Below are positions 45,142 through 53,672 of a DNA stretch of 64,000 bases, piece by piece. Source of the stretch: Roseinatronobacter alkalisoli (GTDB taxonomy: Bacteria > Pseudomonadota > Alphaproteobacteria > Rhodobacterales > Rhodobacteraceae); assembly GCF_028745735.1 (NCBI RefSeq), contig NZ_JAQZSM010000006.1:1-64000 (forward strand), in the 5' to 3' direction. The notes beneath the pieces were generated by a model that did not search any database, had not been told where the DNA came from, and saw only the letters and a list, made by a program, of their open reading frames with translations. The position numbers and the translations under genes are program-made. How positions within the stretch are numbered: the first letter of the stretch is position 1; each line of letters starts with the position of its first letter.

Positions 45142-46047
45142 TCAGCTGTCGGTCGCGGCACGCAATTCATGCCGGAACCGCTTGATCGTGTATTCGGCGA
45201 AATTGGACAGGTTGCGCCCTTTCTTGCGCACCACATGGATATGCACGGTCGCTTCCTCCTGCAGGGGGCGGCGCACAAGGCCGGGCAGATACACTTCGGC
45301 CACGGAAAATTCGTCAATCAAGGCAATCCCCAACCCGTGCCGCACCAGACTGACCACCGTTTGCGCGAACCGTCCCCGCATAGACTGGCGCAATTCAATC
45401 CCTGCATCACGGAAAGGTCTGGTCAGAATGGCGCCATACGGATCGGACGGGTCAACACCGATCAGCGGTTCATCCACCAGATCATGCACCGACAAGACCG
45501 CGCGTTCCGCCAGCCTGTGACCTTCGGGCAAGATGACAACAATGCGCCCGCGCGCCAGTTCGATATTCTCTACCCCCGGATTCTCAATGGCCGATGACAT
45601 GATCACGAATTCACCCCGTTCCAGCAGCAGGTACTCAACGGTTTCTTCGATCTTCAGGATATTCAGATCAATAAACAGGTCCGGATAGCGCGCCCGCACT
45701 GACCGCAGCACCCGCGCGGCAATGAACTGCGCCACTGATGGCGCGGATGCAAAGGCCAGATCCGCCCCGTCACCCTTTTGCAGATTGACCAGCGCATGAT
45801 GCAGGTTTTCCACCCCGCGATGCACTTCGCGCACCTGATCAAACACTGCGCCTGCCTCCACTGCCGGGATGAACAGCCCTTCGCGGCGCTCAAACAGGCG
45901 CAGGCCAAGGGTTTCTTCGGTATGTTTGACAAGGCGGCTGATTCCCGGCGGCGACACGCCCAGAAATTCCGCAGCACCGCTGATGGTGCCGCGTAGCATG
46001 ACGGCGCGAATAACCTCTATCTGGCGCAGGGTAAGTTCTTTCATCAT
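45142..46047 (-). CDS. LysR-family transcriptional regulator
   Basis: A 301-residue regulator. The N-terminal helix-turn-helix covers about 4-64 (LRQIEVIRAVMLRGTISGAA, then PPGISRLVKH) and the effector domain about 90-295. It is of the type found beside catabolic genes and lies upstream of the quiC-like gene on the same strand. Whether it senses an aromatic or shikimate intermediate is inference. GGGAGAACATGATG at the start offers ATG at 46047 or 46044. Confidence 0.88.
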   Translation of the reverse strand: MMKELTLRQIEVIRAVMLRGTISGAAEFLGVSPPGISRLVKHTEETLGLRLFERREGLFIPAVEAGAVFDQVREVHRGVENLHHALVNLQKGDGADLAFASAPSVAQFIAARVLRSVRARYPDLFIDLNILKIEETVEYLLLERGEFVIMSSAIENPGVENIELARGRIVVILPEGHRLAERAVLSVHDLVDEPLIGVDPSDPYGAILTRPFRDAGIELRQSMRGRFAQTVVSLVRHGLGIALIDEFSVAEVYLPGLVRRPLQEEATVHIHVVRKKGRNLSNFAEYTIKRFRHELRAATDS

Positions 46048-46467
46048 GTTCTCCCGAAGGGAAGATTAACACAGCGTTACCAATTAGCCAGAAACGATAA
46101 TCGAAGTTAATAATATTTCCGTTGTTCGTTGCTGTGTGCTTCTCCCGAACCTCTGAACAGTTGCAGGCGGCACCTTCCCGGCCATATCGATGACCGGCGT
46201 CATTGCGCTTGCAGGTATCGTTGCGCGCAATCCGGTTCTGACCATCCCTGCCACCTGCCCGGGGGACCGTACATCCGCACAAACCATACCCTGCCTGCAA
46301 CTTTATCCCGGAGACCCCTTGCAATCGTACCCGCAAGCAGACATATAGGGCAGGCATAGCTTCTTCATTCGATCTTCTGTCTCCTTCCGGCTTCAGTTGC
46401 GACTCTGACGACACTGGGCCAGGCCACCGCAATGACGCGGGTGGTACTAAATTAAGGAGATATCACG
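46048..46467. other. Gene-free divergent gap with the cold-shock leader
   Basis: About 420 bases between lysR (leftward) and the cold-shock gene (rightward). No gene was seen. The AT-rich first 80 bases are probably the lysR promoter. The last 100 or more bases are probably the long 5' leader usual for cold-shock mRNAs, ending in AAGGAGA before the ATG. Confidence 0.5.
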
Positions 46468-46674
46468 ATGGCTAATGGCACCGTGAAATGGTTCAACGCA
46501 ACCAAAGGTTTTGGCTTTATCGCTCCCGAGCATGGCTCCAAGGACGTTTTCGTCCATGTGACCGCTCTGGAACGCGCAGGCATTCGCCAGCTTGATGACG
46601 GCCAGGCCGTCACATTCGATCTGGAAAGCGACCGCAATGGCCGCGAATCCGCGACGAACCTCGCCCTCGCCTGA
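46468..46674 (+). CDS. cspA: Cold-shock protein
   Basis: A 68-residue single-domain nucleic-acid chaperone. RNP1 is KGFGFIAPE and RNP2 is VFVHVTAL; the conserved opening [17 protein letters not shown] is complete. It melts RNA secondary structure in the cold and during growth. A consensus AAGGAGA ribosome site precedes it, and a near-ideal terminator follows. Confidence 0.96.
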   Translation: MANGTVKWFNATKGFGFIAPEHGSKDVFVHVTALERAGIRQLDDGQAVTFDLESDRNGRESATNLALA

Positions 46675-46714
46675 ACGATACGTTCAGCGTCGACGGACGT
46701 GACAAGATAAAAGG

Positions 46715-46747
46715 CGGGGGGTGACAAAAGTCACCCCCCGTTTTTTT
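46715..46747 (+). terminator. Rho-independent terminator of the cold-shock gene
   Basis: CGGGGGGTGAC, AAAA loop, GTCACCCCCCG, then TTTTTTT: a perfect 11-bp stem 40 bases after the stop. Confidence 0.95.
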
Positions 46748-46954
46748 AACGATCTGACCCAGACCTGCATGCGCATTGCACGTCCCGGTGGTCACGCGGA
46801 CCGCCATAGCGCGGGTTTCATCCCTGCCCCAACCGCCCCCCCCGCAAACAGAGTGCTTCAGCATGACCGGGCCACGCCATGACCTGTTGAAAAACAGTCG
46901 CGGGAAACCAGACCTCCATTCATTCTGGTTCAAATATCCACCAAGTAAACCCGG

Positions 46955-47311
46955 TCAGCACCCTGGCGCAACACCGGCATAGAAGATGCGGAGTTCAGGC
47001 ACCGAGCCGGGCACCGAATAAAGGCGGGTGCCGCATATCGTGCAGAAATAACGGACGATACCTTGGCCTGCATCGCTCGTATCCTCATACTGGCGCATGT
47101 CACCCCGGATTCTGACGCGACCCTGCTCGAATCCCATAAATGGTGTTCGTCCCGGCCCAGACATCCGGCGGCAATGCGAATATAGGCAGTAGCCCGCGAA
47201 TTCAGGTTCTCCTGTGGCCTGCCAGCGGCAGCGCCCACAAAGGCAGGCACCTGTGAAAATCTTGTTGTCAGGTATCGATCTCGTCACCTCTGATCGGCAC
47301 GGAAGCATCAA
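46955..47311 (-). CDS. GFA/CENP-V-type zinc-fold protein, short at the C-terminus
   Basis: A 118-residue frame with the zinc-binding core of the glutathione-dependent formaldehyde-activating family: GACLCGRCRW near 21-30, CLYSHCRRMSG and YFCTICGT. It ends abruptly after IFYAGVAPGC, where family members usually run on for some 25 more residues, so it may be truncated or decayed. Its start is uncertain: the ATG at 47311 overlaps the upstream methyltransferase by 44 bases and a GTG at 47287 is possible. Catalytic role for the family as a whole is poorly established. Confidence 0.6.
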   Translation of the reverse strand: MMLPCRSEVTRSIPDNKIFTGACLCGRCRWQATGEPEFAGYCLYSHCRRMSGPGRTPFMGFEQGRVRIRGDMRQYEDTSDAGQGIVRYFCTICGTRLYSVPGSVPELRIFYAGVAPGC

Positions 47312-47699
47312 TGATGAGCAATCCTTCCGGTTTGAGGGCGGCTTTCAGCTTCTTCATCGCGCGCCGTCCCGCGTCGGGGTGGCGACCGTCCAGCGCCCCC
47401 ACGCGCATGGCAAAGGCAAGGTCGAACCGACCTTCACCGGGTACGAGCGCGAAATCCTCTATAGCCACCGTTCTGAATTCCAGTTGACCCGCTTCGAGTT
47501 CTGATACCGAACAGCGCATAGCAAGCTCGATGGCTTTCGCCGACCGGTCTATGGCAAGAATCCTGCCATCACCGATCCGGCGCGATACCTCTCGCGCGGC
47601 CACACCGGGGCCGCACCCGATTTCCAGAACCCGGAGACCCGGCCGCAGCGGCAATGCATCCACAAAATCCGCAATTCTGGACGAGATTTTCACCGGCAT
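47268..47699 (-). CDS. Small class I SAM-dependent methyltransferase
   Basis: A 143-residue protein with the SAM-binding motif VLEIGCGPGVAAREVSRRIG near residue 23-42, followed by RILAIDRSAKAIELA and a clear DLAFAM motif IV. It lacks the C-terminal beta strands of full-length enzymes, so it is a minimal form or shortened. It lies directly upstream of, and overlaps, the GFA-like frame. Substrate unknown. Confidence 0.72.
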   Translation of the reverse strand: MPVKISSRIADFVDALPLRPGLRVLEIGCGPGVAAREVSRRIGDGRILAIDRSAKAIELAMRCSVSELEAGQLEFRTVAIEDFALVPGEGRFDLAFAMRVGALDGRHPDAGRRAMKKLKAALKPEGLLIIDASVPIRGDEIDT

Positions 47700-47875
47700 A
47701 GCCCGATAAATTTACCAGAGGGGCCGGACAAGCGACAGAATAAATTCCGCTTGGTTCGCATCTTTTCAGCTCAAGGCAGTCGTATCAAAGGGCCGCCCGT
47801 TTCTGCGCGACTGGCGCGTTTCTTCACTTGCCGCCTGCCACATGTCATGCCAGCCTGAACGCAAAACAAGGATAT

Positions 47876-48355
47876 ATGCTCATGCAACGTGTTACCATTA
47901 CGCTGCCAGATACGCTATGCGCCGAACTGGATGCATTTGTGGCGGCGCGGCGCTATGACAACCGGTCGGAAGCAGTGCGCGATCTGCTGCGCTCAGGTCT
48001 GCGCGATCAGGGTCGGGGACCGGAAGATGGTGATGCGATGGGCGTTCTGTCTTACGTCTATGACCACGACACCCGCGATCTGGCCCGTCGGCTGATGCAT
48101 CACCACCATGACCACCACGCGCTGACAGTAACCACGACCCATGTGCACCTGGATCATGATACCTGTCTGGAAACCGCCATCCTGCGCGGGCAGGTGGCGG
48201 CAATACAGGCCTATGCGGACGGGGTGCTGGGCCAGCGCGGGGTCATGCATGGCAACCTGTTCCTGATCCCTGTTGAGGCCCGTCACCATACCCATGACCA
48301 TGGTGACGGGCAGAAAACAGCGCATGAACACCTGCATGTGAAGAACAGCTTCTGA
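47876..48355 (+). CDS. nikR: Nickel-responsive transcriptional regulator NikR
   Basis: A 159-residue repressor. Ribbon-helix-helix DNA-binding domain at 1 to about 50 (QRVTITLPDTLCAELDAF; NRSEAVRDLLRSGL) and ACT-like nickel domain from about 55. The high-affinity Ni residues align with E. coli H76, H87, H89, C95 as H78, H89, H91, C97 (HVHLDHDTCLE). It is longer than E. coli NikR (133): it has MHHHHDHH at 74-81 and a 26-residue His-rich tail from about 134. It represses nickel import when Ni is replete, and the matching operator is at 51235. Start at 47876 or 47882. Confidence 0.94.
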   Translation: MLMQRVTITLPDTLCAELDAFVAARRYDNRSEAVRDLLRSGLRDQGRGPEDGDAMGVLSYVYDHDTRDLARRLMHHHHDHHALTVTTTHVHLDHDTCLETAILRGQVAAIQAYADGVLGQRGVMHGNLFLIPVEARHHTHDHGDGQKTAHEHLHVKNSF

Positions 48356-48364
48356 GATGTCAGG

Positions 48365-49156
48365 TCAGGAACCGCTGCCGGCCTGTGGCCAATGCATATG
48401 CGGCGCGCGCTCATGCGGGGTCAGGGAATGGGGCACTTCCTGCCCATGCGCGGCCATCAGCCCCGCATCACCCAGCACCTCGCGGGCGGGACCATCGGCG
48501 CAGATGCGGCCCTGATCTATCAGGATGACACGCGGGCACAGTTCCAGCACCAGTTCCAGATCATGGCTGGCAATCAGCAACGCCTGACCAGTCTGGCGCA
48601 GCAGCGTCATCAGATTGCGGCGGTTGCGCAGATCCAGCCCCGCGCTGGGTTCATCCAGCAGCATCAGCGCGGGCTGCATCACCAGCGCCCCTGCAATGCA
48701 GGCGCGGCGTTTCTCGCCCCCCGAAAGCTGATGCACCGGCCGCGTGGCCAGTCCGGTCAGGTGACAGGCCGCCAGCGCCTGCGCCACGCGCAGATCCAGT
48801 GCAGCGCCCGCCAGCCCCATGTTGCGCGCACCAAATGCCACGTCTTCGGCCAGCGTCGGGCAGAAAAGCTGATCCTCGGCCTGTTGGAACACTAATGCGA
48901 CATCGGGCAGGAACTGCCCGGTCTGCATCTGCCGGCCCATCAGGCGGACCTGACCGCCAAGCGGCGCAAGCACGCCTGCAATGGACAGGAACAGGCTGCT
49001 TTTGCCCGCACCGTTGGGGCCGACAAGCGCGACGCGTTCACCATGATGCAGCATCAGCGAAATATCTGCCAGAACCGGTGCCTGTCCCGGCCAGCCTACG
49101 GACAGCGCATCCAGATGCAGCAATTCTGTCATCGGTGTTGGCCTGTCCCCGTTCAT
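48365..49156 (-). CDS. cbiO: Nickel/cobalt ECF transporter ATPase (NikO/CbiO)
   Basis: A 263-residue ATP-binding component. Walker A GPNGAGKSS, signature LSGGEKRRACIAGAL, Walker B LMLLDEPSAGLD and an H-loop (IASHDLELVLEL) are all present. The ATG at 49156 overlaps the cbiQ stop as ATGA, so translation is coupled; the ATG at 49132 (MTELLHLDALSVGW) would give 255 residues. A His-containing C-terminal end (HGQEVPHSLTPHERAPHMHW) is notable. It is convergent with nikR, 9 bases apart. Confidence 0.92.
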   Translation of the reverse strand: MNGDRPTPMTELLHLDALSVGWPGQAPVLADISLMLHHGERVALVGPNGAGKSSLFLSIAGVLAPLGGQVRLMGRQMQTGQFLPDVALVFQQAEDQLFCPTLAEDVAFGARNMGLAGAALDLRVAQALAACHLTGLATRPVHQLSGGEKRRACIAGALVMQPALMLLDEPSAGLDLRNRRNLMTLLRQTGQALLIASHDLELVLELCPRVILIDQGRICADGPAREVLGDAGLMAAHGQEVPHSLTPHERAPHMHWPQAGSGS

Positions 49157-49899
49157 ATTGCGCGATCCAGCAGCACAAGCGCAACGCCCCCCGCCGCGAC
49201 AAGAACCATGCCCCAGCGCGCGCGCGCGGCAAGCGGCGGCAGGGACTGCGCCACCCCGGCACCATAGCCACGCAGGCGCATCGCGGCCCATAGTCGTTCG
49301 GCGCGTCTGTGGCTTCGGATCAGCACAGCGGCCAGAATCACGCCATAATCGGACAACCCGCGCCAGCCCCCCTTGCCGCCGCGCAAGCGCCGCGCCAGCA
49401 TTGCGCGCGCCAGTTCAGCGCGCAATTCGTCCAGATAGCGCAGCGTCAGCAGCGCAAGATCGGCCATCAGCGTCGGTACCCCCAGCGCACGCGCGCCAGC
49501 CACCAACCGGAAGGGCGGCAACGGGGTCAGAAATGCCAGTGTGACCGTCACAATCGCCAGCAGCCGCCCGCCGATCAGCAGTCCCGCCGCCAGCCCTTCG
49601 GCATGCCAGCGCAGCGGGCCGAATTGCCACAGCACCTGATCGCCCGTCACAAATGGCAGGATCAGTACAACCCCCAGGGCCAGCACCCCTGCCCCGCGCA
49701 ACCGCCGCAAGACCACGCCCACGGCCGCACCCGACAGCGCCAGCACAGCCAGTGCGACCATACCAAGCACGGGCAGCAGCATGACATTGCCGACAGCCGC
49801 GAATGCAAACGCCAGTATCAGCGCCATGACCAGCCTTGCGCGCGGGTCAGGTTGCACCGGTGGCCGCACGTCCGGGCCAGTGGCAACACAATCAGACAT
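49153..49899 (-). CDS. cbiQ: Nickel/cobalt ECF transporter transmembrane component (NikQ/CbiQ)
   Basis: A 248-residue membrane protein with five or six hydrophobic segments and the Ala-Arg-Gly coupling motif seen as AMLARRLRGGKG, with a second AMRLRGYG that contacts the ATPase. It overlaps cbiM by 8 bases. ATG at 49899 (MSDCVATGPD) chosen over the frame opening at 49953. Confidence 0.88.
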   Translation of the reverse strand: MSDCVATGPDVRPPVQPDPRARLVMALILAFAFAAVGNVMLLPVLGMVALAVLALSGAAVGVVLRRLRGAGVLALGVVLILPFVTGDQVLWQFGPLRWHAEGLAAGLLIGGRLLAIVTVTLAFLTPLPPFRLVAGARALGVPTLMADLALLTLRYLDELRAELARAMLARRLRGGKGGWRGLSDYGVILAAVLIRSHRRAERLWAAMRLRGYGAGVAQSLPPLAARARWGMVLVAAGGVALVLLDRAI

Positions 49900-50515
49900 G
49901 CGGCACCAACCCCGGTTCCACCCGGCGCAGCACCCGCATAAGCGCCAGTACAATCACCCCTTCGGCCAGAACCAGTGGCAGATGCGCCAGCAAAAACGCC
50001 CTGATCGCCAGCGATTCAGCCCCTGAATCCAGCGCAACCGGCAGGCCCGCAAGCACGATCGCGGCGAAAACCGCCAGCCCCAGGACCACCGCGCCACTGC
50101 CCGCAACCAGCGCAGCCATATCCGGCCAGCGCCGCCCCGCCAGTTGCCAGAATCCGAAAGCCAGCAGCGCGGGCAGTCCTACAATAACTCCGTTCAGCCC
50201 CAGCGTGGTTAAGCCGCCATGGCCAAACAGCACCGCCTGCAAAAACAGCCCCACCATGATTGCGGGCATGGCAAACCAGCCCAGCATCACCCCCATCAGC
50301 CCCGACAGCATCAGATGCACCGATGTCGGCGGCACCGGAATGGCGACAAGCGCTGCCGCGAAAAACACTGTCGTCAGCATGGCCGCGCGCGGGATTGCCG
50401 CGCGCGGGTCGGGCTGGCGGTTCAACTGCGACAGCGCAAGCGCGGTCAACACGCCACTTGCCGCATAGCCCGCAAGCGCGAATTCAACCGGAACAATCCC
50501 GTCAGGCAAATGCAT
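49892..50515 (-). CDS. cbiM: Nickel/cobalt ECF transporter substrate-binding component (NikM/CbiM)
   Basis: A 207-residue membrane protein that binds the metal ion. It begins MHLPDGIVP, the hallmark N-terminus whose backbone, Met1 amine and His2 coordinate Ni2+ or Co2+. A further conserved His is in PPTSVHLMLSGLMG, and LFGHGGLTTLGLN is typical. Seven or so hydrophobic segments. It overlaps the nikL-like gene by 14 bases. With NikR and its operator nearby, nickel is the likely substrate. Confidence 0.92.
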   Translation of the reverse strand: MHLPDGIVPVEFALAGYAASGVLTALALSQLNRQPDPRAAIPRAAMLTTVFFAAALVAIPVPPTSVHLMLSGLMGVMLGWFAMPAIMVGLFLQAVLFGHGGLTTLGLNGVIVGLPALLAFGFWQLAGRRWPDMAALVAGSGAVVLGLAVFAAIVLAGLPVALDSGAESLAIRAFLLAHLPLVLAEGVIVLALMRVLRRVEPGLVPHV

Positions 50516-50966
50516 CCGGCCTGCCTTTTTTGCGCCACGCAAACAGCGCTGTGCCCAATGCCCCCCACGCTACAAGTGCAATCATCACGGCGCGTTGCAG
50601 CCATGTGCCCTGTGCGGATGTGACCATGATCACGGGTTCCCCTGCGCCAATATCTATATGGGCCACGACGCCATGCCCGGCCTGACGTACCTGCACAGTC
50701 CAACGCCCGGCAATATCATCCGGTATGAAATCAAAATGCCCGTCGCGATCTGTGACCCCGCGCCCCCAGACTTCGGATGGCGCATCGGGCGCATGAATGA
50801 TGACCTGCGCCTGCGCCATCGGCGCGCCCGTGTCATAATGCGCATGCAGACGAATGGCCTGTACTGATTGTGCATGTATCTGCGTGGCATGCGACAGCGC
50901 AGATTGCGGGGCCAGAAGCGCCGCCATGCCAAGCGCGATCCCCACCAGATTCCAGCGCAGTGACAT
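50502..50966 (-). CDS. NikL-like auxiliary component of the nickel transporter
   Basis: A 154-residue protein with a Sec-type signal (MSLRWNLVGIALGMAALLAP, cleavage after ALS), a periplasmic carboxypeptidase-regulatory-like beta domain (about 30-115, GRGVTDRDGHFDFIPDDIAG), and one C-terminal membrane helix (AVMIALVAWGALGTALFAW). This layout fits NikL in the NikMLQO-type transporters. It is the first gene of the operon; the next three genes overlap it and one another. The start is not well fixed: a GTG 15 bases upstream is also possible. Confidence 0.75.
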   Translation of the reverse strand: MSLRWNLVGIALGMAALLAPQSALSHATQIHAQSVQAIRLHAHYDTGAPMAQAQVIIHAPDAPSEVWGRGVTDRDGHFDFIPDDIAGRWTVQVRQAGHGVVAHIDIGAGEPVIMVTSAQGTWLQRAVMIALVAWGALGTALFAWRKKGRPDAFA

Positions 50967-51234
50967 GACACTACCGTTCACCCACACGGCCCGGATACAA
51001 CCCTGCACGCGAAATTTTCCGCCATCGGCACCTGTCCGGTCGCGGGGCATTACCTTTTGCAGGGGGGGAGAGATGCTGCATTGGTCATGATGACACGGAT
51101 TGAACCACCCCTCGCACATTCGCCAGCAGCGGTGAACAAGGCAAGCCGCCCGCTTTCCAGCCTTGCGCAATGGCGCAAACCCCGCATATGCAGGCAGGGT
51201 AAGGAAAGCTGGTTCCATGGGGCGCTCCGCAATC
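50967..51234 (-). other. Long leader of the nickel-uptake operon
   Basis: About 270 bases between the NikR operator and the nikL-like start. No gene with support was seen. The nikL frame stays open through it but the translation is not protein-like. Cobalamin-riboswitch landmarks were looked for and not found. It is either untranslated leader or hides a second promoter. Confidence 0.4.
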
Positions 51235-51262
51235 GTATGATTATTCTGTACTTTCATCATAC
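51235..51262. promoter_or_regulatory. NikR operator, GTATGA-N16-TCATAC
   Basis: Both half-sites are perfect copies of the E. coli NikR consensus with the exact 16-base spacing. The site lies upstream of the nickel operon (leftward), and a NikR gene with intact ligands is in the same locus. On the minus strand it overlaps an AATAAT that could be the -10 element. Confidence 0.92.
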
Positions 51263-51423
51263 GCCGCCCGGAAACACTGTCAACCGCCGCCAGTCGTCGC
51301 TGCGGCATCCCGGCGGACGGCTGATCAGATGGCGGGATTTCCCAGCGGCGCGGCATATATTTCCAATGATCGTTTCATGCCGGAAACGACCAACCTTGCG
51401 GCACCCGCGGACCTGACTGCGAT

Positions 51424-52911
51424 TTATGCAGTCACATAGCGCAGATAGTGCGCAAGGCTCGCCTCTACACCGTCGGCGTTTATCCGGCGCAACCAGTCGC
51501 AGAACGCATCTGCGAAACGGGGATGCCCGGCCAGGTCGCCATAATACTGGCGCTGTTCCAGCCACAGATGCGGATTCTGTGCTGCCGCGCGCGCCACGTT
51601 TTGCAGCACGGTCCAGTGCGGATCATTGGCGTCAATCACGCTGCCATCCTCGCGGGTGCCTGCGCAATAGCGTGCCCAAAGCGCGGAAACCAGCGCCAGC
51701 CCTGTGACCGGTGTGCCTTGGCGCAACCCGTCGCGGATGGACGGCACAATGAATCCCGGATGGCGGCTGGACCCGTCAAAGGCCACGCGGCGGGTGGTAT
51801 CCGCAATTTCGGGATTGGCAAAGCGACGTTCGATCTGGTCCAGATAATCCAGCGGTGTGACACCCGGCACCGGCGCGACATGCGGCGCGATTTCGTCGCG
51901 CACCACGCGGTGCAGAAACGCGCGAACGCCGTCATGCGCCATGGTCTGCGCAATGGTTGTCAGACCCAGCAATTCACCGGGATCCGCTATCACCTGATGC
52001 CCGCCATTCAGGATGCGGATTTTCATCGCCTCATAGGCATGGACATTATCGGTGAATGTCACGCCCGCGCGGTCCCAGTCAGGGCGGCCTGCGCAGAAAT
52101 CATCCTCTATCACCCATTGGCGGAAATTTTCATGGGTGACGGGGGCGGTGTCATCAATGCCGAAACCATGGGCCAGCGTAATTTCACGCGGGCCGGTGGC
52201 GGGCACGATACAGTCCACCATGGCATTGGGAAAGCTGCACTGCGCATCAATCCAGTCCGCCAGTTCAGGGTCGGACAGACGCGCCAGTGACACCACAGTC
52301 TGGCGCAACACGGCCCCGTTGCCTTGCAGGTTGTCACAGCACAGCCCGGTAAACGGCCCATCCCCACGACCACGCCGCAAGCGCAGCGCCGCAACCATGG
52401 CCCCGAACGCGGTACGCGGGTGGTCCGGGTTGGCGGCATCATGCACTATATCAGGATGGGTGCTGTCAAAACCGCCGCTGGCAGGATCGATGAAATACCC
52501 CCCTTCGGTCACGGTCAGTGCAACGATACGGATTGCGGGGTCCGCCATCTGCGCGATCAGCGCGGCGTTATCGGGCTGCACCGGCAGGAAGCCGATCATT
52601 GCGCCTGTCACTTCGGCGGATTTGCCGGACGGGTCCAGCTCGATCAGCGTGCTTAAACAATCCTGCGCCAACAGCTTTTCACGCATCGCCGCGTCGCCGG
52701 GGCGCACGCCAGCGCCAAGTATCGCCCAGTCATGGCACATCCCCATGTCGAACAGCCGGTGCAGATACCATGCCTGATGCGCGCGGTGAAAATTGCCCAG
52801 CCCGATATGCACGATACCGGCGGACAGATCAGCGCGGCTGTAACGCGGCACCCGCACAGTGGCAGGCAGGCGGTCAAGCGTGGCCAGCGACAGGGGCGTC
52901 AGCTCATCCAT
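51424..52911 (-). CDS. mtlK: Mannitol 2-dehydrogenase (polyol dehydrogenase)
   Basis: A 495-residue long-chain NAD-dependent dehydrogenase converting mannitol to fructose; related members use arabinitol or sorbitol. The nucleotide region is IVHIGLGNFHRAHQAWYL (about 33-50). The catalytic part includes KIRILNGGHQVIAD (catalytic lysine and helix) around 295-310 and VVRDEIAPHV. It is the last gene of the smo operon and overlaps smoS by 13 bases. The identical order in Rhodobacter sphaeroides supports the name. Confidence 0.92.
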   Translation of the reverse strand: MDELTPLSLATLDRLPATVRVPRYSRADLSAGIVHIGLGNFHRAHQAWYLHRLFDMGMCHDWAILGAGVRPGDAAMREKLLAQDCLSTLIELDPSGKSAEVTGAMIGFLPVQPDNAALIAQMADPAIRIVALTVTEGGYFIDPASGGFDSTHPDIVHDAANPDHPRTAFGAMVAALRLRRGRGDGPFTGLCCDNLQGNGAVLRQTVVSLARLSDPELADWIDAQCSFPNAMVDCIVPATGPREITLAHGFGIDDTAPVTHENFRQWVIEDDFCAGRPDWDRAGVTFTDNVHAYEAMKIRILNGGHQVIADPGELLGLTTIAQTMAHDGVRAFLHRVVRDEIAPHVAPVPGVTPLDYLDQIERRFANPEIADTTRRVAFDGSSRHPGFIVPSIRDGLRQGTPVTGLALVSALWARYCAGTREDGSVIDANDPHWTVLQNVARAAAQNPHLWLEQRQYYGDLAGHPRFADAFCDWLRRINADGVEASLAHYLRYVTA

Positions 52912-53672
52912 TGGCCACCATCTACGTTATAGGTCTGCGCCACGATATAATCGGCATCGGATGATGCCAGAAACACCGCCATGCCGGTCAGGTCTTCGGC
53001 CACGCCCATGCGCCCATATGGCACAGCCGCACCCACTTCGCGCTTTTTCTGGCCCGGTGCCTTGTTTTCGTATTTCGCAAAGAATGCATCCACCCCGTCC
53101 CAATGTTCACCATCCACAACACCCGGCGCGATGGCATTCACGTTGATGCCATGCCCAATCAGGTTCAGCCCCGCCGATTGCGTCAGGCTGATGATGGCGG
53201 CCTTGGTCGCGCAGTAAACACCCACCAGCGCTTCGCCGCGCCGACCTGCCTGTGATGCCATGTTGATGATCTTGCCACCCTGCCCGCGCGCAATCATGTG
53301 CCGCGCCACGGCCTGCAACGTGAACAGCGTGCCCGCCACATTGATGTCAAAGCAGCGCGCGTAATCTTCGCGCGCAATCTCCGTGATAGGGGCCGCGGTG
53401 AAGATGGCGGCGTTATTGATCAGAATGTCAATCTGGCCGAAATGCGCGATTGTTGCATCCACCGCCGCATCGATGCTGGTCTGGCTTGTGACGTCCATGT
53501 CCACGGCAAAGGCCGCATCGCCCAGACGCGCGGCTTCATCACCTGCGCGTGCGGTGTCGATATCTGCAATCGCCACGCGCGCCCCTTCGCGGATATAGGC
53601 CTGCGCGAAGGCCAGCCCGATGCCGCGCGCGGCCCCTGTGATCAGCGCGGTTTTTCCAGCAAGTCGTGTCAT
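52899..53672 (-). CDS. smoS: Sorbitol dehydrogenase, SDR family
   Basis: A 257-residue short-chain dehydrogenase. TGAARGIG (about 13-20) binds NAD, NNAAIF is the structural motif, and catalytic residues are Ser in NMASQAG and YCATK. Homologous SmoS oxidises D-sorbitol to fructose, and galactitol too. It overlaps the neighbours on both sides, by 4 bases with smoK and 13 with mtlK. Confidence 0.93.
   Translation of the reverse strand: MTRLAGKTALITGAARGIGLAFAQAYIREGARVAIADIDTARAGDEAARLGDAAFAVDMDVTSQTSIDAAVDATIAHFGQIDILINNAAIFTAAPITEIAREDYARCFDINVAGTLFTLQAVARHMIARGQGGKIINMASQAGRRGEALVGVYCATKAAIISLTQSAGLNLIGHGINVNAIAPGVVDGEHWDGVDAFFAKYENKAPGQKKREVGAAVPYGRMGVAEDLTGMAVFLASSDADYIVAQTYNVDGGQWMS

Noticed and set aside
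50967-51234. Cobalamin riboswitch in the nickel operon leader
   Set aside because: The conserved B12-box and GCCACTG-like landmarks were not found by eye.
50967-51356. N-terminal extension of the NikL-like protein to 284 residues
   Set aside because: The extension would cross the NikR operator and precede the signal peptide, so the open frame is accidental.
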